Below, in pieces: positions 1 to 6,879 of a stretch of 8,474 bases of DNA. Location of the stretch: positions 1-8,474 of the forward strand of contig JBPCRW010000252.1 in the NCBI GenBank assembly GCA_050996405.1, in the 5' to 3' direction. Position 1 is the stretch's first letter, and every line of letters starts with the position of its first letter. Made by a program: the position numbers and the translations under genes. The notes under the pieces were generated by a model that had not been told where the DNA came from, did no database searches, and saw nothing but the letters and a program-made list of their open reading frames with translations. The DNA is from JBPCRW01 sp050996405. GTDB taxonomy: Bacteria; Acidobacteriota; Blastocatellia; Pyrinomonadales; Pyrinomonadaceae.

Positions 1-87
1 GGGAATTTTTCGGCGGCTCAAACAGTCTGTATGTTTGAAAGCCGTCAAAAACAAAATACGCAGAATTCGGCGGCTGATAAAAAATCA

Positions 88-94
88 AAAGGAG
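88..94 (+). promoter_or_regulatory. Ribosome binding site of the DoxX gene
   Basis: AAAGGAG lies 11 bases before the ATG at 106. It decides the start in favour of 106 over the in-frame ATG at 31, which has no comparable purine-rich motif before it. Confidence 0.6.
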
Positions 95-105
95 AAAATA
101 AAATT

Positions 106-627
106 ATGGAAATCAGTAAAATATGGCAATGGTTTGCGAATCCGCCGACGAGCGCGCCGACCGCCGCAATCCTGCTGCGCCTGATGGCGGGCGGCGTGTT
201 TTTTTGGGAAGGCATTCTCAAATTCGTCTATGCCAATCAAGGTGTGGGGCGTTTTACCAAACTCGGCTTTCCGTTTCCCGAATTCACGGCAAACTTTATC
301 GGCGTGCTGGAAATCGTCGGCGGTCTGCTATTAATCTTCGGATTATTCACGAGATTTATTTCTTTTGTATTTATCGGCGAGATGATTGTGGCGATTTTAT
401 CAACCAAAATTTCTTTATATCTGGGAACTTCGCCGCTGCCCTTGCCGCCCGCGCCGCCGCAAATCGGATTCTGGGGAGTTCTGCACGACATCCGTTCGGA
501 TTACGCGCAGATTATGACGTGCGCTTTCCTGCTCATCGCAGGTTCAGGGAAATTGTCATTAGATTCCTTTTTAGCCAAAAGAAGAGAGCAAAGCAGGCAG
601 TCAATAGCCGAGGCAGTAGCAATTTAA
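106..627 (+). CDS. DoxX family integral membrane protein
   Basis: The 173-residue product has the DoxX pattern of four hydrophobic helices at about residues 19-38, 61-80, 83-100 and 134-147. The first holds LLRLMAGGVFFWEGILKF, the second pairs a conserved Glu with a Gly-rich run (GVLEIVGGLLLIFGL), and the last is followed by the GSGKLSLD tail typical of the family. DoxX proteins are small inner-membrane proteins linked to redox or thiol stress and quinone chemistry; the exact role varies and cannot be read from sequence. The start at 106 is chosen because AAAGGAG (88-94) lies 11 bases upstream and the helix 1 leader begins there. The same frame is open further upstream (ATG at 31, and on to the window edge), but those 25 residues are polar and unlike the family. 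A Pro/Leu-rich loop (residues 109-119) precedes the last helix. The gene stands alone on this strand. Confidence 0.9.
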   Translation: MEISKIWQWFANPPTSAPTAAILLRLMAGGVFFWEGILKFVYANQGVGRFTKLGFPFPEFTANFIGVLEIVGGLLLIFGLFTRFISFVFIGEMIVAILSTKISLYLGTSPLPLPPAPPQIGFWGVLHDIRSDYAQIMTCAFLLIAGSGKLSLDSFLAKRREQSRQSIAEAVAI

Positions 628-655
628 GCATTTTCAAAGAGAATGTCTAAAAGAA

Positions 656-675
656 AAGAGTTGGATCCAACCCTT
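656..675. terminator. Weak hairpin after the DoxX gene, possible terminator
   Basis: The sequence AAGAGTTG-GATC-CAACCCTT can fold into a short stem with one mismatch (659/672). It lies 29 bases after the DoxX stop codon. The bases after it (CTTTCC) are only partly T-rich, so a role as an intrinsic terminator is a modest inference. Nearly all of the symmetry comes from the perfect 12-bp palindrome at 660-671. Confidence 0.3.
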
Positions 676-702
676 CTTTCCTGTTACTGAGAACGAAACT
701 AA

Positions 703-736
703 GGCGTAAATATATTTTGGGCATAAATATACTTGA
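703..736 (+). repeat. Imperfect tandem repeat at the left end of the 137-bp element
   Basis: GGCGTAAATATATTTTG (703-719) is followed immediately by GGCATAAATATACTTGA (720-736). They match at 13 of 17 positions in the same orientation. The outer copy may be the end of a second, decayed element of the same kind, or a local duplication of the element's end. Confidence 0.4.
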
Positions 737-856
737 ATTACCATCAAGAATTTCATAGTAAATTACTTTAGGAAGGCTAAAAAATATTTTTCTGATGAGA
801 TTTCTTTAGTTGTAAAGTGTGTTAATAAATTTGGGTGAGTCAAGTATATTTATGCC
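720..856. mobile_element. 137-bp MITE-like element with perfect 17-bp inverted ends
   Basis: GGCATAAATATACTTGA at 720-736 is the exact reverse complement of TCAAGTATATTTATGCC at 840-856. The 103 bp between are AT-rich and contain no gene. The right end lies exactly where the readable hydrolase remnant stops (857), as expected if the element inserted into that gene. The eight bases outside the two ends (ATATTTTG left, ATATCTTT right) match at 6 of 8 positions, which could be a decayed target duplication. No transposase in the window has matching ends; they differ from the IS630-type ends further right. The family is not recognised. Confidence 0.55.
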
Positions 857-1242
857 ATATCTTTCGTCATCTTTTGAAAAACGGGCTACTACTCAAAGCC
901 GGTCAAGCCGGGCGCAATCAAAACGAGTTTTTCGACTCGTTCAGGATTTCTAAGCGTAAAATCAGCGGCGATTTGTCCGCCTATTGAATGTCCGAAGAGC
1001 GTTGCCTTCTCAATATCGAGAGAATCAAGTAGTTCCTCAAAATCGGCGACGTGATTAGTCGGCTGGGTGGAAACGGGCGACTGTCCCGCGCCGCGTCCAT
1101 CGTAAGTAACGACGCGAAAATTTTTCGCCAGTTCAGGGGCGATAAACTGTTAGTCACGCAAATCAGTTCCGCCACTATGAAGCAAAACAATCGTTTCGCC
1201 CGCGCCTTGTATTTCGTAATATAAATCAGTTATATTTTGCAT
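857..1242 (-). pseudogene. Alpha/beta hydrolase, truncated and stop-interrupted remnant
   Basis: Reading from ATG at 1242 gives the N-terminal half of an alpha/beta hydrolase. There is a beta strand ending in an LLHSGG oxyanion-type motif, then VVTYDGRGAGQSP, then the nucleophile elbow GHSIGG with the catalytic Ser codon at 985-987, then PERVEKLVLIAPGLTG. It is broken by an in-frame TAA at 1150-1152, at a position where relatives usually have Trp (DLRD-W-QFIAPEL). Two further TAG codons follow at 889-891 and 886-888. The same frame still reads plausibly (PVFQKMTKD) down to 857, where the inverted-repeat element starts. About half of a usual 260-280 residue protein is missing, including the region of the catalytic Asp and His. 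The family was most likely a lactonase or esterase type; the substrate cannot be told. Confidence 0.8.
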
Positions 1243-1386
1243 CAATCAAGGTTAACAGAGTAATTTGCCGGATAAAAATTGCAACACCGCTTCGACAAAT
1301 CATTTCAGGTAAAGCCGCCGAACTTTGCATTCAACGGATAGAACTCGCTATTTTGTCGCCCGATTACAAAAAGAGCTTACTTGATT

Positions 1387-2430
1387 TTACGAATATCCAA
1401 CGAACTTGTTTAGATAGCTTCTTAGCTCGCCTAACGAAGTTTCTTGAGAAATAAAACCGATGTAATTGTCTGGTCTGAGCAGCAAACTGAAAGATTTGTT
1501 CGCGCCGAAAATTTCTGCCGCCTGCGAGTCGAGCGAAATCAGGTTGAAATCAACCGATTCAGCATATTCATTTTCGAGTTTCGTTTTCAACGCTTGAAAA
1601 TCATCGTGTGCGTCTGAAAAGACAAGTAGATGAAATCTCGGCTCGCGCAGTTTGTTATAAATGCTCGCTCCGTCAACCAGAAAATATGGCATTCGGTCTC
1701 CGGCTTTGACTTTGAAATTTTCATCACCCGCGTGAAGGCTTAACGAACCGTGACGATAATTGATACCGATCTGCGAGAGCAGCGGAAAGACAAAACTCTT
1801 AACCCAATCCACATCGAGGATATATTTTGCAATCGGCGGCAGGACATCCGTGCGAAGGAAAGCGAGAAACCATCCCGAACCGGCGGCGAACTGAAAAATC
1901 CGGTCAGTCGTTTGTAAAAGATGCTTGGCGTTCTCTAATCGTTCTTCGTTATAAGTTTCCAGTAGTTTTTTGTCCGCTTTGCCTTGAACAACCAGAGCCA
2001 ATTTCCATGCGAGATTGTAGCCGTCCTGAATTCCCGTATTCATTCCCTGTCCACCCGCCGGCGTATGAACGCGCGCCGCGTCTCCGGCGAGAAAGCATCT
2101 TCCGCTCGAAAATTCATTGACGTGACGCGAATGGACTTTGTAAATCGAGAACCATTCGACGCGCGTAACGTCGAGTTCAAATTCCGCTTCTTCCTTGATG
2201 CGCCGCTCAATTTCTTCATACAAAACTTCGCCCTCGTCTTGTTCGAAGTTTGCCAAACCGATTTGCTCGTAAATCTCAAGCGTTCGCGCGTGAACGCCGA
2301 TAGCTTTGGAATATGGTGTCACACTTTCTTTCTGCTCGATAATGATAAAATCAACGCCGTATCTGACTAAATGACAAGCGAGGCTTAATCCCGTCGGACC
2401 TGCCCCGATAATAACTACATCCGTTTTCAT
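1387..2430 (-). CDS. FAD-dependent aromatic-ring hydroxylase-like protein with large internal deletion
   Basis: The 347-residue product belongs to the FAD_binding_3 (PheA/TfdB/UbiH-like) group of flavoprotein monooxygenases, which use NAD(P)H and oxygen to hydroxylate aromatic or polyketide substrates. The N-terminal dinucleotide fold is clear (VVIIGAGPTG, residues 5-14, with an acidic strand end IIIEQKE), followed by the SKAIGVHARTLEIYEQIGLA segment. The second FAD motif is at residues 113-142 (FLAGDAARVHTPAGGQGMN and QDGYNLAWKL). A C-terminal thioredoxin-like domain runs from about residue 225 to the end. Family members usually have about 500 residues. Here the reading jumps near residue 60-61 from the end of the first beta-alpha-beta unit straight to the DEGEVLYEEI segment. 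This loses an estimated 150-180 residues, including the conserved GCDGAxSxVR motif and much of the substrate domain. The frame is kept, so a stable product is possible, but normal activity is unlikely. The upstream ribosome site is weak. It may be better called a pseudogene. Confidence 0.75.
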   Translation of the reverse strand: MKTDVVIIGAGPTGLSLACHLVRYGVDFIIIEQKESVTPYSKAIGVHARTLEIYEQIGLANFEQDEGEVLYEEIERRIKEEAEFELDVTRVEWFSIYKVHSRHVNEFSSGRCFLAGDAARVHTPAGGQGMNTGIQDGYNLAWKLALVVQGKADKKLLETYNEERLENAKHLLQTTDRIFQFAAGSGWFLAFLRTDVLPPIAKYILDVDWVKSFVFPLLSQIGINYRHGSLSLHAGDENFKVKAGDRMPYFLVDGASIYNKLREPRFHLLVFSDAHDDFQALKTKLENEYAESVDFNLISLDSQAAEIFGANKSFSLLLRPDNYIGFISQETSLGELRSYLNKFVGYS

Positions 2431-2512
2431 TGTTGTTTCGAATCATCCACCAACAAAAACGCCTCTTCGTGGTCATCAATCTGACGAGATTTCGTTGGTC
2501 CATCGAAAATCT

Positions 2513-2533
2513 ACGGTTACAACGTAACGGTTA
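2513..2533. repeat. ACGGTTA direct repeat, possible operator
   Basis: ACGGTTA occurs at 2513-2519 and again at 2527-2533, with starts 14 bases apart. The region between contains the small palindrome GTTAC-AAC-GTAAC (2516-2528). A related GGTTAC occurs near 2575. The site lies about 85 bases upstream of the flavoprotein start, where a repressor or activator could bind. This is inference from symmetry only. Confidence 0.25.
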
Positions 2534-2690
2534 AACCTGCCGATATATTCCTTTTTTAATGACAGGTTACATGAAATTAGTGAAATGCAATTAATACGCT
2601 TTAATGAATTTGTTCGTAAATTATGCCCCGCCGTTCGGACCTGATACGGAAAGATTTACCGGCTATGTTTATTAATGTTTAAACTTTTGC

Positions 2691-2719
2691 TTGATTTGAG
2701 TTGTTCGCGGGTATATAAT
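2691..2719 (+). promoter_or_regulatory. Near-consensus sigma70 promoter with no gene behind it
   Basis: TTGATT (2691-2696) and TATAAT (2714-2719) are separated by exactly 17 bases, so the -10 is perfect and the -35 matches 4 of 6 positions. It points right, towards 300 bases of non-coding DNA and then the 3' end of the leftward Asp-box gene. A transcript from it would run antisense to that gene, or be a leader that has lost its coding region. Confidence 0.5.
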
Positions 2720-3012
2720 TGCTTTTATCGCAAATCAACCGATTGTCTTCTCCAATCACTTTCAGGTGTCTTTAACCCCAGTAAGGAAAACATCAGCGAT
2801 TAGGCTTTATCTTAATCACTCTTATTTGTGCGGAATTTTTGGGCACGTTTTGGACGCACTTTATTAGAAGATTCATTTGTCTTTATCACAAATCTCTCTT
2901 TCGGTCGAATTTCTTTTTGGTTAAAACGCTGCCCCCTTCCGGTTGCCTTGATTGATCAAAAATCTGGCTTCGATTGTTCAAAAGCGTTGTTAATTTCATT
3001 ATCTTAACCGCC

Positions 3013-3031
3013 AGGAGATACTCATATTACG
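3013..3031 (+). promoter_or_regulatory. Orphan Shine-Dalgarno sequence followed by ATT ACG
   Basis: AGGAGA (3013-3018) sits 7 bases before ATT (3026-3028), which opens a rightward frame of about 30 codons running into the antisense strand of the Asp-box gene. ATT is a very rare start codon, so translation is doubtful. The spacing is that of a real ribosome site, and it lies on the same strand as the promoter at 2691-2719. It may be the preserved 5' leader of a lost gene. Confidence 0.25.
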
Positions 3032-3044
3032 AAACAGTATGTGT

Positions 3045-6000
3045 CTATTTGCGTCCGCCGGGCGTATCCGCTGACCAAACGAACTTACACGAAACCGGCA
3101 CCGTCCCTTCCGACGGCGTGATCTTCAGCGGTGTCAGGTTGTTCTTCGTGAGCAGGCTGTTGAAGCTGGCTAAATCCACGCTGAGCATAGTCTTCCACGC
3201 GTCAAGTGTCGTGGTGAACTCCCTGCAGCCGGATTCCCACGTGTCGACCGCCGCCTTGGTGGGCGGCATATCGATGCCGTTCTGCGAGATCGGACCGAGT
3301 ACCGTATTGAAGGTTCCATTGAGCGTGTTAAACGCAAGGAGGCTTCCGGGCGTGCGGACACCGCCGCCAAAGCCGCCCCGTCCTCCGCGGGCGAGAGCAC
3401 CGCCGAATGTCGCCAATTTAGTATCGAGTGCCGTCGCCGCTGCCGCGACATCTACCGGCAATGAGCTGCTCTTTAACTTCGCCAGTTGAGCGCGAACTGT
3501 GGACACTTCTTCGTTGGCGGTGTAACTGTCCTTCATGCCTTCTACAGCAGCCAGCGCAAGTTTGTTCTGCAGCCTCAGGCTCGACATAATCTTCGCACTC
3601 TCGCCAATTCGCGGGTCATTGTGGATAATGACTTTTTGTGTGTAAGTTGCCCCGTCTACCAGCAGTTTGACGGTGTATGTGCCCGGCAGAACGAGCGGTC
3701 CGTGCGGTGCCGGCGTAACCTGATCCGGAGCCGAGTTCATCTGGTTATTGATGTCCGGGTTGTATCCGGGCGGGTCGTCATAGCGGAGATTCCAGTTCGT
3801 CCGGTTGGTCCCGACATTCGTCGAGAGCGCACGTTCTTCAGGCGACATCAACCAGTAATCAGGATACGGCGGTCGTTCGGGGAGCCTGGGTTTGACGCTT
3901 GAAATAGTTCTCACCAACTTTCCGTCCGAGTCGAATATTTGCAACTTTATTTCGCCTGCCGGCTTTTTGCTGAGGTGGTAGTAGATGAGTGCTCCGAACG
4001 GCGGGTTTTGTGAGTGCGGCAGTTCCGGGTTCATCGGCTGGTCCCAATTTCCGTTCTCCCGCGAGCGGATTGCATCACCGGGTTTGAAAAGATATGCCGG
4101 AGCTGCCGCGATCTGCTGAGCCTTCGATGCAACCTCACGCAGCGGACTCATATCGTCCAGCACCCAAAATCCCCGACCGTAGGTGCAAATCACCAGATCG
4201 TTCATATTATCGCCGGTGTGGAACACCATGTCGCGGATCGACGTGCTCGGAAGGTTTTGCCGCAATGACTGCCAATGGTCGCCATCATCGAATGAAACAT
4301 AGACGGTCGTCTCGGTGCCGGCAAAGAGTAATCCCTTCTGTTTAGGATCTTCGCGGATGACGTGAACCTGACTTCCTGTCCGCTCATTGACCGGCAGTCC
4401 GCTGACGATGCGCGTCCAGGTTTTGCCGCCGTCGTGCGTGCGATAAATGTAGTGTTCCTCCGATGCCGGAGTTACGGCACTGCGACCGCCGCCGATGTTT
4501 GCGACCGCGTAAGCCGTATTGACATCGTTGTGTCCAGCCTCGACAGTGACAAAATTGGCGTTCGGCGGAAGATCCGTAAAGTTCGTCAGAGTGTTCCACG
4601 TCTTGCCGCCGTCCATCGTATTGTAGATCTGTCCCGTGCTGCTGCCCGACCAGACGACCCCCTTCCTGACGGTCGAGATCGAGAAATCGGAGATCGATCC
4701 GCGAGGAGCCGGGCGTCCGCCAACGGGCGGAGTTGTGACGGGCGGTGTTGGCGTTGCGGTCGGCGGAGTTTTTTGCGGCGGAGATGTGACCGCTGGAGTC
4801 GTTTCGGGCGTGACACCACACGGCACCATCGGCTGACCTTTTGGTGTCGTCAGATCGGGACTGAACGGCTTCCACGTCTCAGCCCCATCACGCGTTACGA
4901 GAATGCAGTTGTAGCCGGCGTACATCGCCTTTGGCTCGAATGCCGTATCGAAACGTTTCCAGAAATCGCGTCCTTCGGCATACAGGTCCCGATCTATTCC
5001 GAAGTTAGGCGCGACGTTGCCCCACTGTCCGGTTTCAATATCGATCTTGGTCATGCCGTTACCTTGTCCGAGTCCATAGCCGACACCGTAGATCGTAGTG
5101 GGCTTGAGCGGATCAGGCACGGCAGTGCCAAACTCGGAAGACTGCAAAGGATACCAATCAAGATTAGTGATTTGTCCCAAATCGCCGCGGCTGCGCGTCA
5201 TCACCGCGCCGGTGTCCTGCTGCGAACCCATCACCCAATACGGATAGCGCGTATCGGTGGCGACTTTATATAGCTGTGCAATCGGTATCTGATAATAGCC
5301 GCTCCATGTTTGACCGTTGTCGAGCGTTACGGCAGGTCCCTGATCAAAGCCAAATAACATTCGGTGTCCATTCGTCTGATCAATCCAAATATCGTGCGGG
5401 TCCTCGCCGCCGGGAGCACCCTTATACACTTTGAAGGTCTTGCCGCCGTCGATTGATTGAGAAACAAAGGTGCTGACGGTGTAGAGAATATCCGGATCTT
5501 GTGAGTCGACCCACACGCCCGAACTAAATGCGCCTTGTCCGTTGCCCACGCGCGTATCGCCTACCGCCATGTGCTGCCACGTCGCTCCCTGATCGTCGGA
5601 CCGATAAAGCCCTGAAGGGCTTTCGGGTGGGTTGCCGATGACATAGATGCGCTGCCCGTTAGTGTGCATTGCAATCGCAACGCTGATTCGTCCGGTATAT
5701 GGCGGAAGCGTACTGATTTTTGTCCACGTCTTGCCGGTGTCGGTTGATTTGTAGAGTGCTGTACCGTTCGGTCCCTGAGGTAAGGCTCCGCCTCCGCCAA
5801 AACCACCGCCGCTGCCCTGCGATGTGGCGAACATCAAGTTCGGCATGTCAAACGCGTACTCAAGGTCTCGGGTGCCGTTCGCATTTTCCGGGCGCAGTGT
5901 ATTCTCCCACGTTTTGCCGCCATCGGTCGTCCGGTAGATGCCGCGTCCATTGTGCTGGGCATCTCCCTGGGTTGAAGCGACCACGATATTCGGATCCTTC

Positions 6001-6494
6001 GGGTCCACCGTGATCTTATTGATTTTGACCGTATCCTCGAGACCAATATGTGTCCACGTCTTGCCGGCATCAAGCGATTTATACATGCCGTCGCCGCTCG
6101 ATCCCCCGACTGAATCACCCGTGCCGACATACACGATGTTTGGGTCGGACGGCGAAGCTTGAACCGCGCCGATACTGTCGACGTTGAGGAACTGGTCAAA
6201 GATTGGGAACCACGTCACCCCGGCACTCGTGGTTTTCCAGACACCGCCGGCAGGTGTCCCGACGTAATAAACGCCCGGCTGCCCGAGTGCTCCGGTGACA
6301 GCCGAGATGCGCCCGCCGTGGAACGGACCGATGTTACGCCATCGAAGACCGGCAAAGAGATCGGTGCTTTGAAGCCTATTGACCTCAACACGACCACCTC
6401 CTGTAGAACCCGGAACCTGAGCATAAAACGCCGCCGTAAACAGCGTGATTCCAAACAAGGCAACGATCAATAAAACACGGTTATTTGTTTTCAT
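3045..6494 (-). CDS. Large secreted Asp-box (BNR / sortilin-VPS10-like) beta-propeller protein
   Basis: The 1149-residue product starts with a signal peptide (KTNNR, then a hydrophobic core to about residue 22, cleavage probably after AFYAQ) and is expected outside the cytoplasm. It carries eleven Asp-box motifs of the type S/T-x-D-x-G-x-T-W, beginning at residues 88, 140, 189, 250, 299, 347, 390, 534, 626, 686 and 734. Some are degenerate (TTSAGVTW, SIDGGKTF, TRDGAETW). They imply one or two beta-propellers, as in sortilin/VPS10 and GH74 proteins. A Pro/Thr-rich linker (about 561-598) separates the two groups of repeats. The C-terminal third has FlgD-like Ig strands (LPGTYTVKLLVDG near 936-948), then a helical region broken by a Gly-rich loop (1037-1046). 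Relatives are often labelled glycosyl hydrolase, but I see no catalytic signature, so binding of sugar or protein is as likely. The frame is intact. The ribosome site is weak; a promoter lies upstream at 6553-6582. Confidence 0.9.
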   Translation of the reverse strand: MKTNNRVLLIVALFGITLFTAAFYAQVPGSTGGGRVEVNRLQSTDLFAGLRWRNIGPFHGGRISAVTGALGQPGVYYVGTPAGGVWKTTSAGVTWFPIFDQFLNVDSIGAVQASPSDPNIVYVGTGDSVGGSSGDGMYKSLDAGKTWTHIGLEDTVKINKITVDPKDPNIVVASTQGDAQHNGRGIYRTTDGGKTWENTLRPENANGTRDLEYAFDMPNLMFATSQGSGGGFGGGGALPQGPNGTALYKSTDTGKTWTKISTLPPYTGRISVAIAMHTNGQRIYVIGNPPESPSGLYRSDDQGATWQHMAVGDTRVGNGQGAFSSGVWVDSQDPDILYTVSTFVSQSIDGGKTFKVYKGAPGGEDPHDIWIDQTNGHRMLFGFDQGPAVTLDNGQTWSGYYQIPIAQLYKVATDTRYPYWVMGSQQDTGAVMTRSRGDLGQITNLDWYPLQSSEFGTAVPDPLKPTTIYGVGYGLGQGNGMTKIDIETGQWGNVAPNFGIDRDLYAEGRDFWKRFDTAFEPKAMYAGYNCILVTRDGAETWKPFSPDLTTPKGQPMVPCGVTPETTPAVTSPPQKTPPTATPTPPVTTPPVGGRPAPRGSISDFSISTVRKGVVWSGSSTGQIYNTMDGGKTWNTLTNFTDLPPNANFVTVEAGHNDVNTAYAVANIGGGRSAVTPASEEHYIYRTHDGGKTWTRIVSGLPVNERTGSQVHVIREDPKQKGLLFAGTETTVYVSFDDGDHWQSLRQNLPSTSIRDMVFHTGDNMNDLVICTYGRGFWVLDDMSPLREVASKAQQIAAAPAYLFKPGDAIRSRENGNWDQPMNPELPHSQNPPFGALIYYHLSKKPAGEIKLQIFDSDGKLVRTISSVKPRLPERPPYPDYWLMSPEERALSTNVGTNRTNWNLRYDDPPGYNPDINNQMNSAPDQVTPAPHGPLVLPGTYTVKLLVDGATYTQKVIIHNDPRIGESAKIMSSLRLQNKLALAAVEGMKDSYTANEEVSTVRAQLAKLKSSSLPVDVAAAATALDTKLATFGGALARGGRGGFGGGVRTPGSLLAFNTLNGTFNTVLGPISQNGIDMPPTKAAVDTWESGCREFTTTLDAWKTMLSVDLASFNSLLTKNNLTPLKITPSEGTVPVSCKFVWSADTPGGRK

Positions 6495-6552
6495 TTGAAA
6501 TAAATCTCGGTTTCAGAAATGCAACTATCTTCTAACTCAAGCTTATAACATT

Positions 6553-6582
6553 AACATATTGATGAAAAGGTCTGATTGTCAA
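6553..6582 (-). promoter_or_regulatory. Putative sigma70 promoter of the Asp-box gene
   Basis: On the minus strand a perfect TTGACA (6577-6582) is followed after 18 bases by TATGTT (6553-6558, 4 of 6 to TATAAT). Transcription would start near 6546, leaving a leader of about 50 bases before the ATG at 6494. The -35 is strong and the -10 is ordinary. Confidence 0.45.
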
Positions 6583-6680
6583 TTAAATTATAACAACCAT
6601 TATTGTAATATCAGTGCGTCGCGTTTAACAATAAGCATTCAATAAAGGACCGTTTATTTTGTAATTACTTTCTACTTTTA

Positions 6681-6861
6681 TGCCGATTTTGAAGAATTAA
6701 AACAATGGTTTGTCGAAGGAGCGGTATTGAATTGCAGAATATCATCGAACGCGCCGTCATTCTCGCCACCGACGGTTTATTGCACGCGGAACATTTGCAA
6801 CTGGAATTACCGTCTCGAAAAAACAAAACTCGAATAAACCGCAAACGCTTGCCGATTTTGA
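6681..6861 (+). repeat. 12-bp direct repeat within and before the regulator remnant
   Basis: TGCCGATTTTGA occurs at 6681-6692 and again at 6850-6861. Both copies read ADFE in one frame (ADFEEL and ADFERL). It could mark a partial duplication inside the decayed regulator or be chance in AT-rich sequence. Confidence 0.3.
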
Positions 6862-6877
6862 GCGTCTTTTTATCTTA
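6705..6877 (+). pseudogene. Sigma54-dependent response regulator, C-terminal fragment, frameshifted
   Basis: From 6729 the frame reads ELQNIIERAVILATDGLL, then AEHLQLELPS. This is the end of the AAA+ sigma54-activator domain (usually WPGNVRELQNIIERAVIL) and the linker after it. Around 6812-6817 the similarity moves to another frame (from TCG at 6815), reading NKPQTLADFERLFIL, the usual lead into the Fis-type DNA-binding helices. The reading stops at 6877, where the TA and the inverted end of the small hairpin element begin, so the helix-turn-helix is lost. Upstream, a third frame at 6685-6708 reads DFEELKQW, which could be a further eroded part. The receiver domain and Walker motifs are absent. 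This is a dead remnant, though its orientation shows the parent gene ran rightward. Confidence 0.75.
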
Positions 6878-6879
6878 TA

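Larger units (their letters stand above)
2431..3044. other. 614-bp stretch without a recognisable gene
   Basis: This spacer is AT-rich and lies between the start of the flavoprotein gene (leftward) and the 3' end of the Asp-box gene (also leftward). It holds repeats of the type ACGGTTA (2513-2519, 2527-2533), a near-consensus rightward promoter (2691-2719) and a Shine-Dalgarno-like sequence at 3013-3018. Next to the flavoprotein start, a leftward frame ends in TGA overlapping the ATG (ATGA at 2427-2430). No protein family is recognisable in any frame, and no strong hairpin followed by a T-run is visible after the Asp-box stop. Confidence 0.6.

Noticed and set aside
123..650. Rightward 175-codon frame overlapping DoxX
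   Set aside because: Same strand, other frame of the DoxX gene; very Arg-rich, no family, and DoxX has the better ribosome site.
981..1190. Leftward 69-codon frame within the hydrolase remnant
   Set aside because: It is an alternative frame of the pseudogene. The hydrolase motifs lie in another frame, broken by a stop at 1150-1152.
1255..1442. Rightward open stretch reading GKAAELCIQRIELAILSPDYKK
   Set aside because: It has no start codon, runs into the antisense strand of the flavoprotein gene and matches no family I recognise; chance is sufficient explanation.
1827..2370. Two rightward and one leftward overlapping frames in the flavoprotein gene
   Set aside because: They are shadows of the flavoprotein reading frame, which carries both FAD motifs.
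2988..3007. GTTAA...TTAAC inverted repeat after the Asp-box stop as a terminator
   Set aside because: The stem is only 5 AT-rich base pairs with a 10-base loop and no T-run; too weak to call.
2974..3489. Rightward open frame of 171 codons across the end of the Asp-box gene
   Set aside because: Most of it is antisense to the Asp-box coding region; composition is Pro/Ala-rich from the opposite strand's Gly-rich loop, and no good start is present.
4362..5273. A rightward open frame of 303 codons inside the Asp-box gene
   Set aside because: It lies fully antisense to a clear secreted-protein gene with eleven Asp-boxes. Its product is Arg/Ser-rich without any recognisable domain, as expected for a shadow of the real frame.
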